Shown here one piece after another: positions 7,163 through 14,260 of a stretch of 54,806 nucleotides of DNA (position 1 is its first letter; each line of letters starts with the position of its first letter). Origin of the DNA: Streptomyces tailanensis (GTDB lineage Bacteria > Actinomycetota > Actinomycetes > Streptomycetales > Streptomycetaceae); assembly GCF_008386495.1 (NCBI RefSeq), contig NZ_VTHJ01000066.1, forward strand, positions 1 through 54,806, in the 5' to 3' direction. The translations under genes were made by a program, and so were the position numbers. The notes under the pieces were generated by a model, which was given only the letters and a program-made list of their open reading frames with translations, made no database searches and was not told where the DNA came from.

Positions 7163-9669
7163 GCGACGACATCCCCGTCATCCCGGAGGAAGTCCCCGAG
7201 TTCACCGGCAACCTGGAGCAGCTGGACGAGAACATCGCGGGGATCCGTTCGGCCGGTACGTCCCTGAAGGACTCGGCCTCGGACATCCACACCCGCTTCG
7301 GCGGCCTCTCCGCGTACTACAAGGCCCCGGAGGCGGAGCAGCTCTTCGCGACGACCGCGCCGGTGGCAACGAAGGGCGGCGAGTTCTCCACGGAGCTGGA
7401 GACCGTGGCCTCGGCCCTCGACGACTACGCCGCGGCGGTCGGGCCGCTGAAGGCGCGGTTCGAGCAGCTCCGCCAGGACGCGATCGGCTTCCGCAACCGC
7501 ATCGCGGACGACGACGAGTGGCGCGCGGACGGTGACCTCGTCGAGGAGAACAACAACCGCCGCTCCGACATCAACGCCGCGTACGCCGCCTTCCAGGCCG
7601 CCGAACGCGACTGCTACAACAAGATCATCGCCCTCATCGGCGGCGAGCCGCTCATCATCAACGACGGCTCCAGCAAAGAGAACATGTACGGCTTCCGGGG
7701 CGAGGACCTCGACAACGCCGGCGGTCTGCCCTGGGGCGACCCCGTCGAGGAGTCCAACCCCTGGTACTACATCCACGAGCACGCCTGGGACTTCACCGTC
7801 GGCTTCTTCGTCGACGGCGTGTGGGGCACCATCAAGGGCCTCGGCACGCTGGTGGGCGTCAACGGCTGGGACGCGGCGGGCCAGGCCTGGGTCGGCCTCG
7901 GCAAACTCGCGACCGGCATCCTCATTACGGCGACACCGCTGGGAGCCGCCTACTGGCTGACCCCGGCCGACAAACTCCCCTCCTGGCTGCGCGACTCCCG
8001 TACGGCGGTCGTGGAGACCGGGAAGGCGCTCATCGCCTACGACGAGTGGGGCAAGAACCCGTCTCGCGCGGCCGGAGCGGTCACGTTCAACGTCCTGACG
8101 ACGGTCTTCACCGGCGGCGCGGGCGGCGCCGTGGCGGGCGCCGGCAAGGCGGGCGCCATCGCCAAGGCCCTGTCCTTCGCGGGCCGGGCGGGCAGGATCG
8201 TCGACCCGATGACGTACATCACGAAGGGCGTCGGCGCGACCGCCGTCAAGATCAGCGACGTGATGGCGGGCCTGCGCGGCATCACCGACGGCACCCACAT
8301 CAGGCTCGGCGAGGGCACGTACCAGATCGCCGACACCCCGAACCTCGCGGACGACCTCCCGACGAACATCACGGACGACGTCCCGACCGGCCTCACCCCC
8401 GAGAACAGCGTCCGCATGGAAACCCCCCAGGGCGAGGTCGTCTACCTCAACACCGACACCCTGGTCATGCACAACGCCGACGGCACGGTACGCGAGTCCC
8501 TGGACGACATCGCCCGCGAGGGCACGGCGGCCGAGCGCGCCGCCGACGTCGACACCAGGCAGCCGGAGCTGGTGGGCGCGGGCGCCAGGGTGGGCGACGG
8601 CACGACGGTTGTGGGCCGGGTCGGGGACGACCTGGGCGGGACCGGTCGGGTCAGCGACGACCTGGGTGCCACAGGGCGGACCGGGGACAACGGCCTGCCG
8701 GGTGGTCGCGCGGACAACCTGCCCGGTGGCCGCGCCGATGACCTGGGCCGAGGGCCGTCCGGGAGCCGTGAGACACCGACCGGCGGCGGGGGCTCACGCG
8801 GCGGTGAGGGTCCCACCGGTGGCGGGCACGGCCACGGTGAGACGACTTCGGGTGGGCACGTGGAGACATCAGGTGCAGGGCACTCGGAAACCCCCTCAGG
8901 GGGCCATGGCGAGACCCCCTCCGGCAGTCACGGCGAGGGCTCCGCCTCGGGCCAGGGCGACACTACCGGGCAGCACCCGGAATCCGGCAGGGACAACCAA
9001 GCGGAACCCCCGGCGACACCTCCGGTCAACGACATCACCGATCTGCCGGGCGGAGACGGCGTGGTGCCGCCGCCCGGTGCGGGTGAGAAGCTCCTCGCGC
9101 AGCTGGACGAGAGCCAGGTGACGCGTTCCGGCGACCTCATCACCGAGGTGAACGGCCGTCCGGTCGCCAACTACCTGGACGACCTGTCCCGTGAGCGTGC
9201 CGACGCCTATCTGCAGGCCAAGGAAGCCAAGACCTGGCCACGGGCACAGACCGGAGCGTGCGCCGGTTCGGTCATGGATCTCCGCACCGGGCACGTCGTC
9301 GAGGGCATCAACGGCCCCCGGCCCGCCCATCCGATTCCGCTCTCCGAGTTGCACCCGACACTGCGGGCGCGCTACGACCAGATCGTCGACAACCCACCGC
9401 ACCACGGGGACATCCTCAGCCATGCTGAGGTGAAGGCCGCGAACCAGCTCCTCTGGGCCCGCACGCAGGCAGGCCTGCCGGACGGCCCGGCGGCGCTGGC
9501 GGAGATGCGCGCCTCGGTCCAATTCCCTTACCTGGCCGACAAAGCGACCGGCACCTATCCCCGGGGCGCGCCGTTCTGCGGCAACTGCAACCATATGCTG
9601 GAAGGGGTACCGAGCAGCCACGGCCGTTACCTCAAGGACCCCGCAGGCCCCGAGAACTGGATTCCCTGA
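7159..9669 (+). CDS. Polymorphic toxin with C-terminal YwqJ-like deaminase domain
   Basis: An 836-aa protein starting at GTG 7159. Residues 1-180 form an acidic, helical WXG/LXG-like delivery region. Residues about 205-300 contain Gly/Ala-rich hydrophobic stretches (FFVDGVWGTIKGLGTLVGV, TGILITATPLGAAYW, FTGGAGGAVAGAGKAGAIA). Residues about 460-640 are low-complexity Gly/His/Ser/Thr sequence. The final 150 residues resemble the YwqJ deaminase fold: GACAGSVMDLRTG, then His755-Ala-Glu757 (HAEVKAANQLL), then Cys807 and Cys810 in APFCGNCNHM. H-A-E plus C-x-x-C are the zinc ligands and proton-shuttle glutamate of cytidine-deaminase-like enzymes. The stop overlaps the ATG of a YwqK-type gene (TGATG), giving a toxin/antitoxin pair. 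The target, DNA, RNA or free nucleotide, is unknown. Confidence 0.85.
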   Translation: MSDDIPVIPEEVPEFTGNLEQLDENIAGIRSAGTSLKDSASDIHTRFGGLSAYYKAPEAEQLFATTAPVATKGGEFSTELETVASALDDYAAAVGPLKARFEQLRQDAIGFRNRIADDDEWRADGDLVEENNNRRSDINAAYAAFQAAERDCYNKIIALIGGEPLIINDGSSKENMYGFRGEDLDNAGGLPWGDPVEESNPWYYIHEHAWDFTVGFFVDGVWGTIKGLGTLVGVNGWDAAGQAWVGLGKLATGILITATPLGAAYWLTPADKLPSWLRDSRTAVVETGKALIAYDEWGKNPSRAAGAVTFNVLTTVFTGGAGGAVAGAGKAGAIAKALSFAGRAGRIVDPMTYITKGVGATAVKISDVMAGLRGITDGTHIRLGEGTYQIADTPNLADDLPTNITDDVPTGLTPENSVRMETPQGEVVYLNTDTLVMHNADGTVRESLDDIAREGTAAERAADVDTRQPELVGAGARVGDGTTVVGRVGDDLGGTGRVSDDLGATGRTGDNGLPGGRADNLPGGRADDLGRGPSGSRETPTGGGGSRGGEGPTGGGHGHGETTSGGHVETSGAGHSETPSGGHGETPSGSHGEGSASGQGDTTGQHPESGRDNQAEPPATPPVNDITDLPGGDGVVPPPGAGEKLLAQLDESQVTRSGDLITEVNGRPVANYLDDLSRERADAYLQAKEAKTWPRAQTGACAGSVMDLRTGHVVEGINGPRPAHPIPLSELHPTLRARYDQIVDNPPHHGDILSHAEVKAANQLLWARTQAGLPDGPAALAEMRASVQFPYLADKATGTYPRGAPFCGNCNHMLEGVPSSHGRYLKDPAGPENWIP

Positions 9670-10049
9670 TGACTCTTCCGCGTATCGACATCGACGATCC
9701 CGAGGTGGATTTCGACGACGGAGAGCGCCTCTTCTACCAGGGGGAGCTGTTCACCGGGGAAGTCGTCGAATACCAAGGCAGCGCGCTGGTCAGCCTGGAG
9801 ACCTACCGCGACGGAATTGTGGACGGCCCCGTCAAGCAATGGTTCGAGAACGGGAACCTGCGAGCCGAAGGAAACATGCGCATGGGCTTTCCGGTCGGGG
9901 AGGCAAAGAGATGGCATCCCAACGGAACCCTCGCGGCCAAGCGCATCACGACCGAGGACGGCCATCGCCCACTCGCGGAATTCGAGTGGAACGAGAACGG
10001 CGAACAGATCCGGGCTTGGCAAGCCCCCGAGGGAACCAGGCAGGGATAA
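9669..10049 (+). CDS. YwqK-family (MORN-repeat) antitoxin / immunity protein
   Basis: A 126-aa acidic protein with MORN-like repeats: GELFTGEVVEYQG, YRDGIVDGPVKQWFENGNLRAEGN, FPVGEAKRWHPNGTLAAKR and AEFEWNENGEQIRAW. This matches the YwqK antitoxin family that accompanies YwqJ deaminases in Bacillus, and here it follows a YwqJ-like toxin directly. The ATG overlaps the toxin stop (TGATG), so production is tied to that of the toxin. The expected role is binding and neutralising the deaminase domain in the producing cell. Part of this gene (9942 to about 10022) has a decayed relative at 11437-11568. Confidence 0.85.
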   Translation: MTLPRIDIDDPEVDFDDGERLFYQGELFTGEVVEYQGSALVSLETYRDGIVDGPVKQWFENGNLRAEGNMRMGFPVGEAKRWHPNGTLAAKRITTEDGHRPLAEFEWNENGEQIRAWQAPEGTRQG

Positions 10050-10095
10050 CAGCTTCGCGGAGGACGGAAAGCAGAGGGCCGACGGTGGAGGGAAC

Positions 10096-10588
10096 ATGAT
10101 GATCGTCGGCACTCCCGTCGCCCGGTGGGCCTGGGGACGTGACGACGGGGCTGCCGACGCTCTCCTGCTGTGCCTGCGTGATCTGCTGGCCGCGTATGCG
10201 GCGCTGGTCTCCCACCGCCTCGCGCTCGGCGAACCCGAAGTGCGCCTCAAGGTGCCCGAGTCGGGGAATCCGAGGAACCTCCTGTTCAAGGGCCAGCACC
10301 TTCCGGCTGGTCGAATTGACGGTGGCACCGGACGCTCCCGGAGTCTGGGCGGAACTGGCCGTGTTCCACGACATCTGGGGGCCCTTCGACTTCCGGGGCC
10401 TGCCCCATCCGGACGTGGAAAAGCAGAACGCCCCACGCCTCGCGGCGGCCCTCCAGTCACTCGACGCACTTCTGGGCGTCTCCGCCGAGCCCGGCGATCC
10501 CACGTACTTCGGCAGCGCCGAGGGACACGGCGTCAAGATCCCGGAGGTGATAGACGGCCGGGGACCGGACCTGACGGACCTGCCCTGA
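10096..10588 (+). pseudogene. Frameshifted ORF of unknown function after the toxin-antitoxin pair
   Basis: The first part (ATG 10096, MMIVGTPVARWAWGRDDG, with GGAGGGAAC upstream) reads well to about 10296 (NPRNLLFKG). After that the coherent protein continues in the next frame: TFRLVELTVAPDAPGVWAEL through to PEVIDGRGPDLTDLP at 10588. Removing one C from GGCC near 10297 restores one frame of about 163 residues. Either the gene is broken or the assembly has an extra base. I do not recognise the family. Position directly after an antitoxin suggests a second immunity-like protein, but this is only inference. Confidence 0.6.
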
Positions 10589-10704
10589 CATCCGGGTACT
10601 GGCCTTGCCTGGCGGCACCCCGCACGTCGACGCGGGACCACCGCGCGTCGGGATCGTGGGCGGGCCGACACCGGAGCCACCCCATCCAGTGATGGGATCT
10701 GTGC

Positions 10705-10923
10705 TCAGCCGACCCAAGTCACTCGCTGGATGTACACGCGCTTCCGGTAGTCGATGATCTGGTACCACACCATGAGCGGCCCCATGGCGATCACTCGCAG
10801 GCCCTGTGGATTCGTGACGGTGGCCCCGTCGCCCGGATCCTGGCCCAATGACGCGAGCACGACGAGTTCCCGTTCGACCTCCTCGGCTGCCGTACGCGCC
10901 TCAACAGGAAGATCGCCGACCAC
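10705..10923 (-). CDS. Small RelE/ParE-like protein, possibly truncated by an amber codon
   Basis: A 72-aa reading frame from GTG 10923. The tail VWYQIIDYRKRVYIQRVTWVG resembles the C-terminal strands of RelE/ParE-type toxins (YxIxxxxxxVxIxxV). Reading upstream in the same frame gives EYGAEPDW, then a TAG at 10948-10950, then MNDQVPPDPEWA from a TTG at 10986 that overlaps the stop of the gene at 10983-11339. The longer version looks like the natural protein, so the gene may be cut by a nonsense mutation. It is paired with the DUF6247-like gene upstream, possibly a toxin-antitoxin pair. No match was checked. Confidence 0.5.
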   Translation of the reverse strand: MVGDLPVEARTAAEEVERELVVLASLGQDPGDGATVTNPQGLRVIAMGPLMVWYQIIDYRKRVYIQRVTWVG

Positions 10924-10982
10924 CCAGTCCGGCTCTGCCCCGTATTCCTAAGCCCACTCAGGATCCGGCGGCACCTGGTCGT

Positions 10983-11339
10983 TCAATCCGCGATCTCCTG
11001 TTCGGCTTCGCGCAGAATCCTGTTGATCTCCGTCATGGCAGCGCGGAACTCCGGTTCGCCGGCGGCGCCGTCCTGCGAGATCCGCTCGGCCTCGTGCAGG
11101 CGGGCCGCCCGGACCGGGTCCCGCTCGATCGCCACGAAGACCCCCCAGCGTTTGAGGAAGAGCCGGAGCGGGGCCGTGCTCCCGGTCTGGCCGGCCTGGT
11201 CGAATGCCCGTCCGGCTTCCAGATCGAACTGCGGGAGGTCGACAAGGCTCAGCCGCTTCGCTGCCTCCCGCAACGCGTCCCTTGTCAACGGGGGCATCGG
11301 GATGATCGGCCCGTCGTGATGCACGGCCTGTGCGCTCAT
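10983..11339 (-). CDS. DUF6247-like protein, possible antitoxin
   Basis: A 118-aa soluble protein starting MSAQAVHHDGPIIPMPPLTRDALREAA at ATG 11339. This conserved N-terminus and the helical body (FLKRWGVFVAIERDPVRAARLHEAERI) match what I recall of DUF6247, a Streptomyces family often followed by a small RelE-like gene, as here. The longer frame to 11477 crosses a tandem repeat and is unlikely to be translated. Five copies of the heptamer AGCGAGG lie just upstream of the ATG, ending 1 base before it, and supply several overlapping ribosome-binding-like motifs. Function unproven. Confidence 0.65.
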   Translation of the reverse strand: MSAQAVHHDGPIIPMPPLTRDALREAAKRLSLVDLPQFDLEAGRAFDQAGQTGSTAPLRLFLKRWGVFVAIERDPVRAARLHEAERISQDGAAGEPEFRAAMTEINRILREAEQEIAD

Positions 11340-11340
11340 C

Positions 11341-11375
11341 CCTCGCTCCTCGCTCCTCGCTCCTCGCTCCTCGCT
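11341..11375 (-). repeat. Five tandem heptamers abutting a start codon
   Basis: CCTCGCT x5 on the plus strand (AGCGAGG x5 on the minus strand). It occupies the leader of the gene starting at 11339, so each unit presents a purine-rich Shine-Dalgarno-like GAGG. Confidence 0.9.
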
Positions 11376-11436
11376 CTGCCGCCGATCGGCATCGTTCTGC
11401 CCGAACTCATCACTTGCCAGAGCAGCGGCGCGCGAG

Positions 11437-11568
11437 CACGTTTTCCGGCCCGGGAACGCGAGCCGGATCACGACCAAGGACGGTCACCGCCCGCTCGCAG
11501 AACTTGAGCGGGATGATCGCGGCGAGCAGACCCGTTGCCGGTACGCGGAGGGATCACACCCTCGGTAG
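11437..11568 (+). pseudogene. Remnant of a second YwqK-type antitoxin gene
   Basis: Plus-strand translation gives RITTKDGHRPLAELERDD followed by RGEQTR, then a TAG at 11566. The intact antitoxin at 9942-10022 reads RITTEDGHRPLAEFEWNE then NGEQIR, about 17 identical of 22 aligned residues, with clear similarity at base level too. Before this, HVFRPGNAS loosely parallels RWHPNGTLAA. No start codon or N-terminal half remains. The fragment is antisense to, and overlaps, the last 33 codons of the HATPase gene at 11468-11956. Confidence 0.75.
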
Positions 11569-11956
11569 CGAGGCCGCCGCCCAGTTCGAACCAGACCCCC
11601 TTCCCCGCTGCCCCCAAATGCTCGGTGCCCCAGCGGCCCCCCGTGACGGTGTCCACGATCCACAGGCCCCGGCCCGATTCGGCGTCGTAACCCTCGTGGA
11701 GGGACGGGGGTGTGCGGTCCCGGTCGTAGACGGTGACGCGTACGGCGCTGTCGTAGTCGTCCGTGTCCAGCAGTAACAGGGCGCCGCCCGAACCCTTCGC
11801 GTGTACGCAGGAGTTGGTGACCAGCTCGGAGGTGCAGAGCACGGCGTCGTCCACGAGGGCGTCGAGTTCGAGGGCACGGAGGACGGTGGTGACGAAGTCT
11901 CGGGCGACGCGGGGAGTGGTGGGGAGGAGGGGGCAGTTGAGTTGGTATTTGGGCAT
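11468..11956 (-). CDS. Anti-sigma-factor-type HATPase (RsbW/SpoIIAB-like)
   Basis: A 162-aa single-domain GHKL ATPase. The N-box is CTSELVTNSCVHA (residues about 41-53) and the G-boxes are VTVYDRD and ESGRGLWIVDTV. Such small proteins in Streptomyces act as anti-sigma or regulatory kinases and often sit beside WhiJ-like XRE-DUF5753 and DUF397 genes, here divergently placed at 12164 and 13027. Start ATG 11956 (MPKYQLNCPLLPTTPRVARDFV). Residues about 130-162 are odd: they are encoded antisense to the decayed YwqK fragment, so the natural C-terminus has probably been replaced. The core ATP-binding motifs are intact. Confidence 0.85.
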   Translation of the reverse strand: MPKYQLNCPLLPTTPRVARDFVTTVLRALELDALVDDAVLCTSELVTNSCVHAKGSGGALLLLDTDDYDSAVRVTVYDRDRTPPSLHEGYDAESGRGLWIVDTVTGGRWGTEHLGAAGKGVWFELGGGLATEGVIPPRTGNGSARRDHPAQVLRAGGDRPWS

Positions 11957-12087
11957 GGCTCGTCAACTCCAACTTGCTTGGGGCATGGGCGAGTTGAGGC
12001 ACGGCGAGGCAGGGTGCACTCGGAGTGCCGGGCACGTCACCGAAGGTAGGGCGCAATGTATTGACGGAGCAACCCATACACACAGAT

Positions 12088-12114
12088 TGGCACTCGACCG
12101 TGTGACCCGTGCCA
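12088..12114. promoter_or_regulatory. Possible operator upstream of the XRE regulator
   Basis: Inverted repeat TGGCAC (12088-12093) and GTGCCA (12109-12114) with a 15-bp spacer in the divergent intergenic region. A TTGACG at 12061 could be a -35 element nearby. A candidate autoregulatory site only. Confidence 0.35.
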
Positions 12115-12163
12115 TGCTTGCCCGGCAGACTCGTTCAGCGGGACGACCAGGGAGAAGGGGCGG

Positions 12164-13015
12164 ATGCCGCTAAGGAGCAACCCGACGGCCCGACAGCAGC
12201 GCCTGGGCGCCGAGGTGCGCAAGTTGCGTGAACGGGCTGGTATCACCGCCCGAGCAGCCGCCGCGTTCCTCGGTTCAAGCCCCATGCACCAGAGCCATGT
12301 GGAAACCGGCCGCGCCGGCATAAGCGGTGAGCGCATCCGCCGTCTGGCAGCCCACTGCTCATGCAACGACACGGCGTACGTCGAGGCCTTGGTGGACATG
12401 GCGAGCGAACGGGGCAAGGGGTGGTGGCAGGAGTACCGGGGTGGAATCGCCCCGCAAGGGCGCGACCTGGCGGAGTGTGAGCATCACGCCACTCGCATCC
12501 GCACCTTCCAAGTCATCCATGTTCCGGGCTTGCTGCAGACCGAGGACCATATGCGGGCCATGTTCAATTACGCGTCACCAGACGTGACGAAGGAGGACGT
12601 GGACACCTTTGTGGCCTTCCGCTTGCAGCGGCAGCAGACCATCGGCGGATCGCCTGGTAAGCCGTACGAAGCTGTCATCCACGAGGCGGCTCTCCGTATG
12701 CGGGTCGGCGGCCGCCGTACTGCTCTGCGACAACTGGAGCAAGTCCTTGAACGCTCCGAACGGGCCAACGTGACCGTACGCGTTCTGCCCTTCGACACTG
12801 AGGAGTTCGCCGGTAACGCGTACTCCATGCTCTATCTGCACGGCCCGGTCCCTCAGCTCGACACCGTGCAGATCGACACAGCCCACCGCGGCGAGTTCTT
12901 CAATGCCGAATCACACCTGATGCAGTATCAACGGCGCTATGAGCGAGTGTTGGCCACAGCTCTCCCGCCCACGGAGTCGCGTGACCTCATCACCCGCATC
13001 GCCCGCGATCTGTGA
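12164..13015 (+). CDS. XRE-family regulator with DUF5753 domain (WhiJ/Scr1-like)
   Basis: A 283-aa protein. Residues about 10-65 form the helix-turn-helix (LGAEVRKLRERAGITARAAAAFLGSSPMHQSHVETGRAGIS). The rest is DUF5753: IHVPGLLQTEDHMRAMF, RLQRQQTI, VIHEAALRMRVGG, VTVRVLPF, and YERVLATALPPTESRDLI at the end. This architecture defines the WhiJ-like family, which in Streptomyces is found with DUF397 proteins and HATPases and influences development; some pairs have been described as toxin-antitoxin-like. ATG 12164 follows GGAGAAGGGG. The DUF397 gene starts 11 bp after its stop. Confidence 0.9.
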   Translation: MPLRSNPTARQQRLGAEVRKLRERAGITARAAAAFLGSSPMHQSHVETGRAGISGERIRRLAAHCSCNDTAYVEALVDMASERGKGWWQEYRGGIAPQGRDLAECEHHATRIRTFQVIHVPGLLQTEDHMRAMFNYASPDVTKEDVDTFVAFRLQRQQTIGGSPGKPYEAVIHEAALRMRVGGRRTALRQLEQVLERSERANVTVRVLPFDTEEFAGNAYSMLYLHGPVPQLDTVQIDTAHRGEFFNAESHLMQYQRRYERVLATALPPTESRDLITRIARDL

Positions 13016-13026
13016 AAGGAACCGGC

Positions 13027-13224
13027 ATGCGCGGCCCCTTCAACTGGCAGAAGTCGTCCTTCTCCGGCACGGATTCCGGCGACGACTGCGTCGAACTCGC
13101 TCCCACCCCCACCTCCATACGAATACGCGAGAGCGACACCCCCACCACCCACCTCACCACCACCCCCACCCCCCTCCACGCCCTCCTCACCACCCTCAAA
13201 GCAGGCACTCTTGGCCGTCATTGA
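13027..13224 (+). CDS. DUF397 protein
   Basis: A 65-aa protein with the DUF397 hallmark FNWQKSSFSGTDSGDDCVELA followed by IRIRESD. The C-terminus is Thr/Pro-rich (TPTTHLTTTPTPLHALLTTL), replacing the usual short tail. I use ATG 13027 because AAAGGA precedes it; a GTG at 13012 is an alternative. It pairs with the XRE-DUF5753 protein upstream. The stop overlaps the start of the ADP-ribosylglycohydrolase by 14 bp. Confidence 0.88.
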   Translation: MRGPFNWQKSSFSGTDSGDDCVELAPTPTSIRIRESDTPTTHLTTTPTPLHALLTTLKAGTLGRH

Positions 13225-14146
13225 TCCGCAGCGGGCCCTCGGCACCGTGCTCGGCTCCGCCGTGGGCGACGCCCTCGGCGCCCCCTTCGAGTTCAGCCCC
13301 GAAGGGGCGTTCTCCGCGCGTTTCCCGAAGCCCGGCCACGGCGGGGAGATGTGCGGGGGCGGCGGCTGGGACCCCGGTGAGGCGACCGACGACACACAGA
13401 TGGCCGTGCTCGTCGGGGAGTCACTCGTCGACTGCGGCGGGCTCGAACTGCCCGACGTCTTCCGGCGGTTCCAGCGCTGGGCGGCGGCCGACCCCAAGGA
13501 CATCGGCATCCAGACCGAGGACGTACTCGGGAGCGGCGACCCCTGGGACCTGGCCGCAGCCCTCCACTTCCAGGTCAACCAACGTGCCGCGGGCAACGGC
13601 GCGTTGATGCGGGCGGCGACCTCGGCGGTGTACTTCGCGCCACAGGGCAGGGACGCCACCATGGACGCCGGCCGGAGGCTTTCCGCGCTCACGCACGGGG
13701 ACCCGGCGGCCTGGGAGGGTACGGCGGTCTTCCACGAACTCGTACGGATCGCACTCGGCGGCGGCGACCCGATCGCCGCCCTGCCCGACATCCTGGAGGC
13801 CGTACCCCTCGGCCACCGGCCCCGGTACGCCACCGTCCTCTCCCCCACCTGGCACCCCGACGACGCAACGGAGTTCAACGGCGCCGTCTGGCCCTGCCTC
13901 GGCTCCGCCGTGTGGGCCCTGCGTACGACCGACTCGTACGAGGACGCCGTACGGGCCGCCGTCGACCTCGGCGGCGACACGGACACCGTCGCCGCCGTGA
14001 CCGGTGGGCTCGCGGGGGCGGTGTACGGCGTCGACGGGATCCCGGAGCGGTGGCTGGAGCCGTTGCACGTACCCCTGCCGGGGTTCGGTGACCGGGTCCT
14101 GCGGGCGCCCGAACTCACCGATCTGGCCCGGAGGTTGGCTGTGTAG
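13211..14146 (+). CDS. ADP-ribosylglycohydrolase family protein
   Basis: A 311-aa DraG/ARH-type hydrolase that would remove ADP-ribose from modified targets. Metal-site motifs are in the expected order: GSAVGDALGAPFEF (residues about 15-28), ATDDTQMAVL (about 60), NGALMRA, and near the end GGDTDTVAAVTGGLAGA. The start is TTG 13211, the only one that keeps the conserved RALGTVLGSAVGDALG segment whole; it lies inside the DUF397 gene, so translation is probably coupled. Coupling of this enzyme to a WhiJ/DUF397 module is unusual. The substrate is unknown. Confidence 0.88.
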   Translation: MAVIDPQRALGTVLGSAVGDALGAPFEFSPEGAFSARFPKPGHGGEMCGGGGWDPGEATDDTQMAVLVGESLVDCGGLELPDVFRRFQRWAAADPKDIGIQTEDVLGSGDPWDLAAALHFQVNQRAAGNGALMRAATSAVYFAPQGRDATMDAGRRLSALTHGDPAAWEGTAVFHELVRIALGGGDPIAALPDILEAVPLGHRPRYATVLSPTWHPDDATEFNGAVWPCLGSAVWALRTTDSYEDAVRAAVDLGGDTDTVAAVTGGLAGAVYGVDGIPERWLEPLHVPLPGFGDRVLRAPELTDLARRLAV

Positions 14147-14153
14147 GTGGGGG

Positions 14154-14228
14154 ATTGGTAAATCTGTCCCAGCTCGGGCGGCCGAAGAAAGGTTTCCCCG
14201 AGGCCGCGAGCGGGACAGATCCGCCAAT
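14154..14228. repeat. Long imperfect inverted repeat between convergent genes
   Basis: Nested arms: ATTGG/CCAAT (14154-14158, 14224-14228), ATCTGTCCC/GGGACAGAT (14162-14170, 14212-14220) and GCTCG/CGAGC (14172-14176, 14207-14211). It sits between the ADP-ribosylglycohydrolase and the convergent TetR gene. It could be a bidirectional terminator or a small non-coding mobile-element remnant. Confidence 0.6.
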
Positions 14229-14260
14229 TACCGCCGCCACCGCCCACAGGAGTCCCGCCC

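Noticed and set aside
10983..11477. Longer form of the DUF6247-like protein starting at 11477
   Set aside because: The extra N-terminus translates the heptamer repeat (EERGARSEERG) and the antitoxin remnant; the conserved MSAQ start is at 11339.
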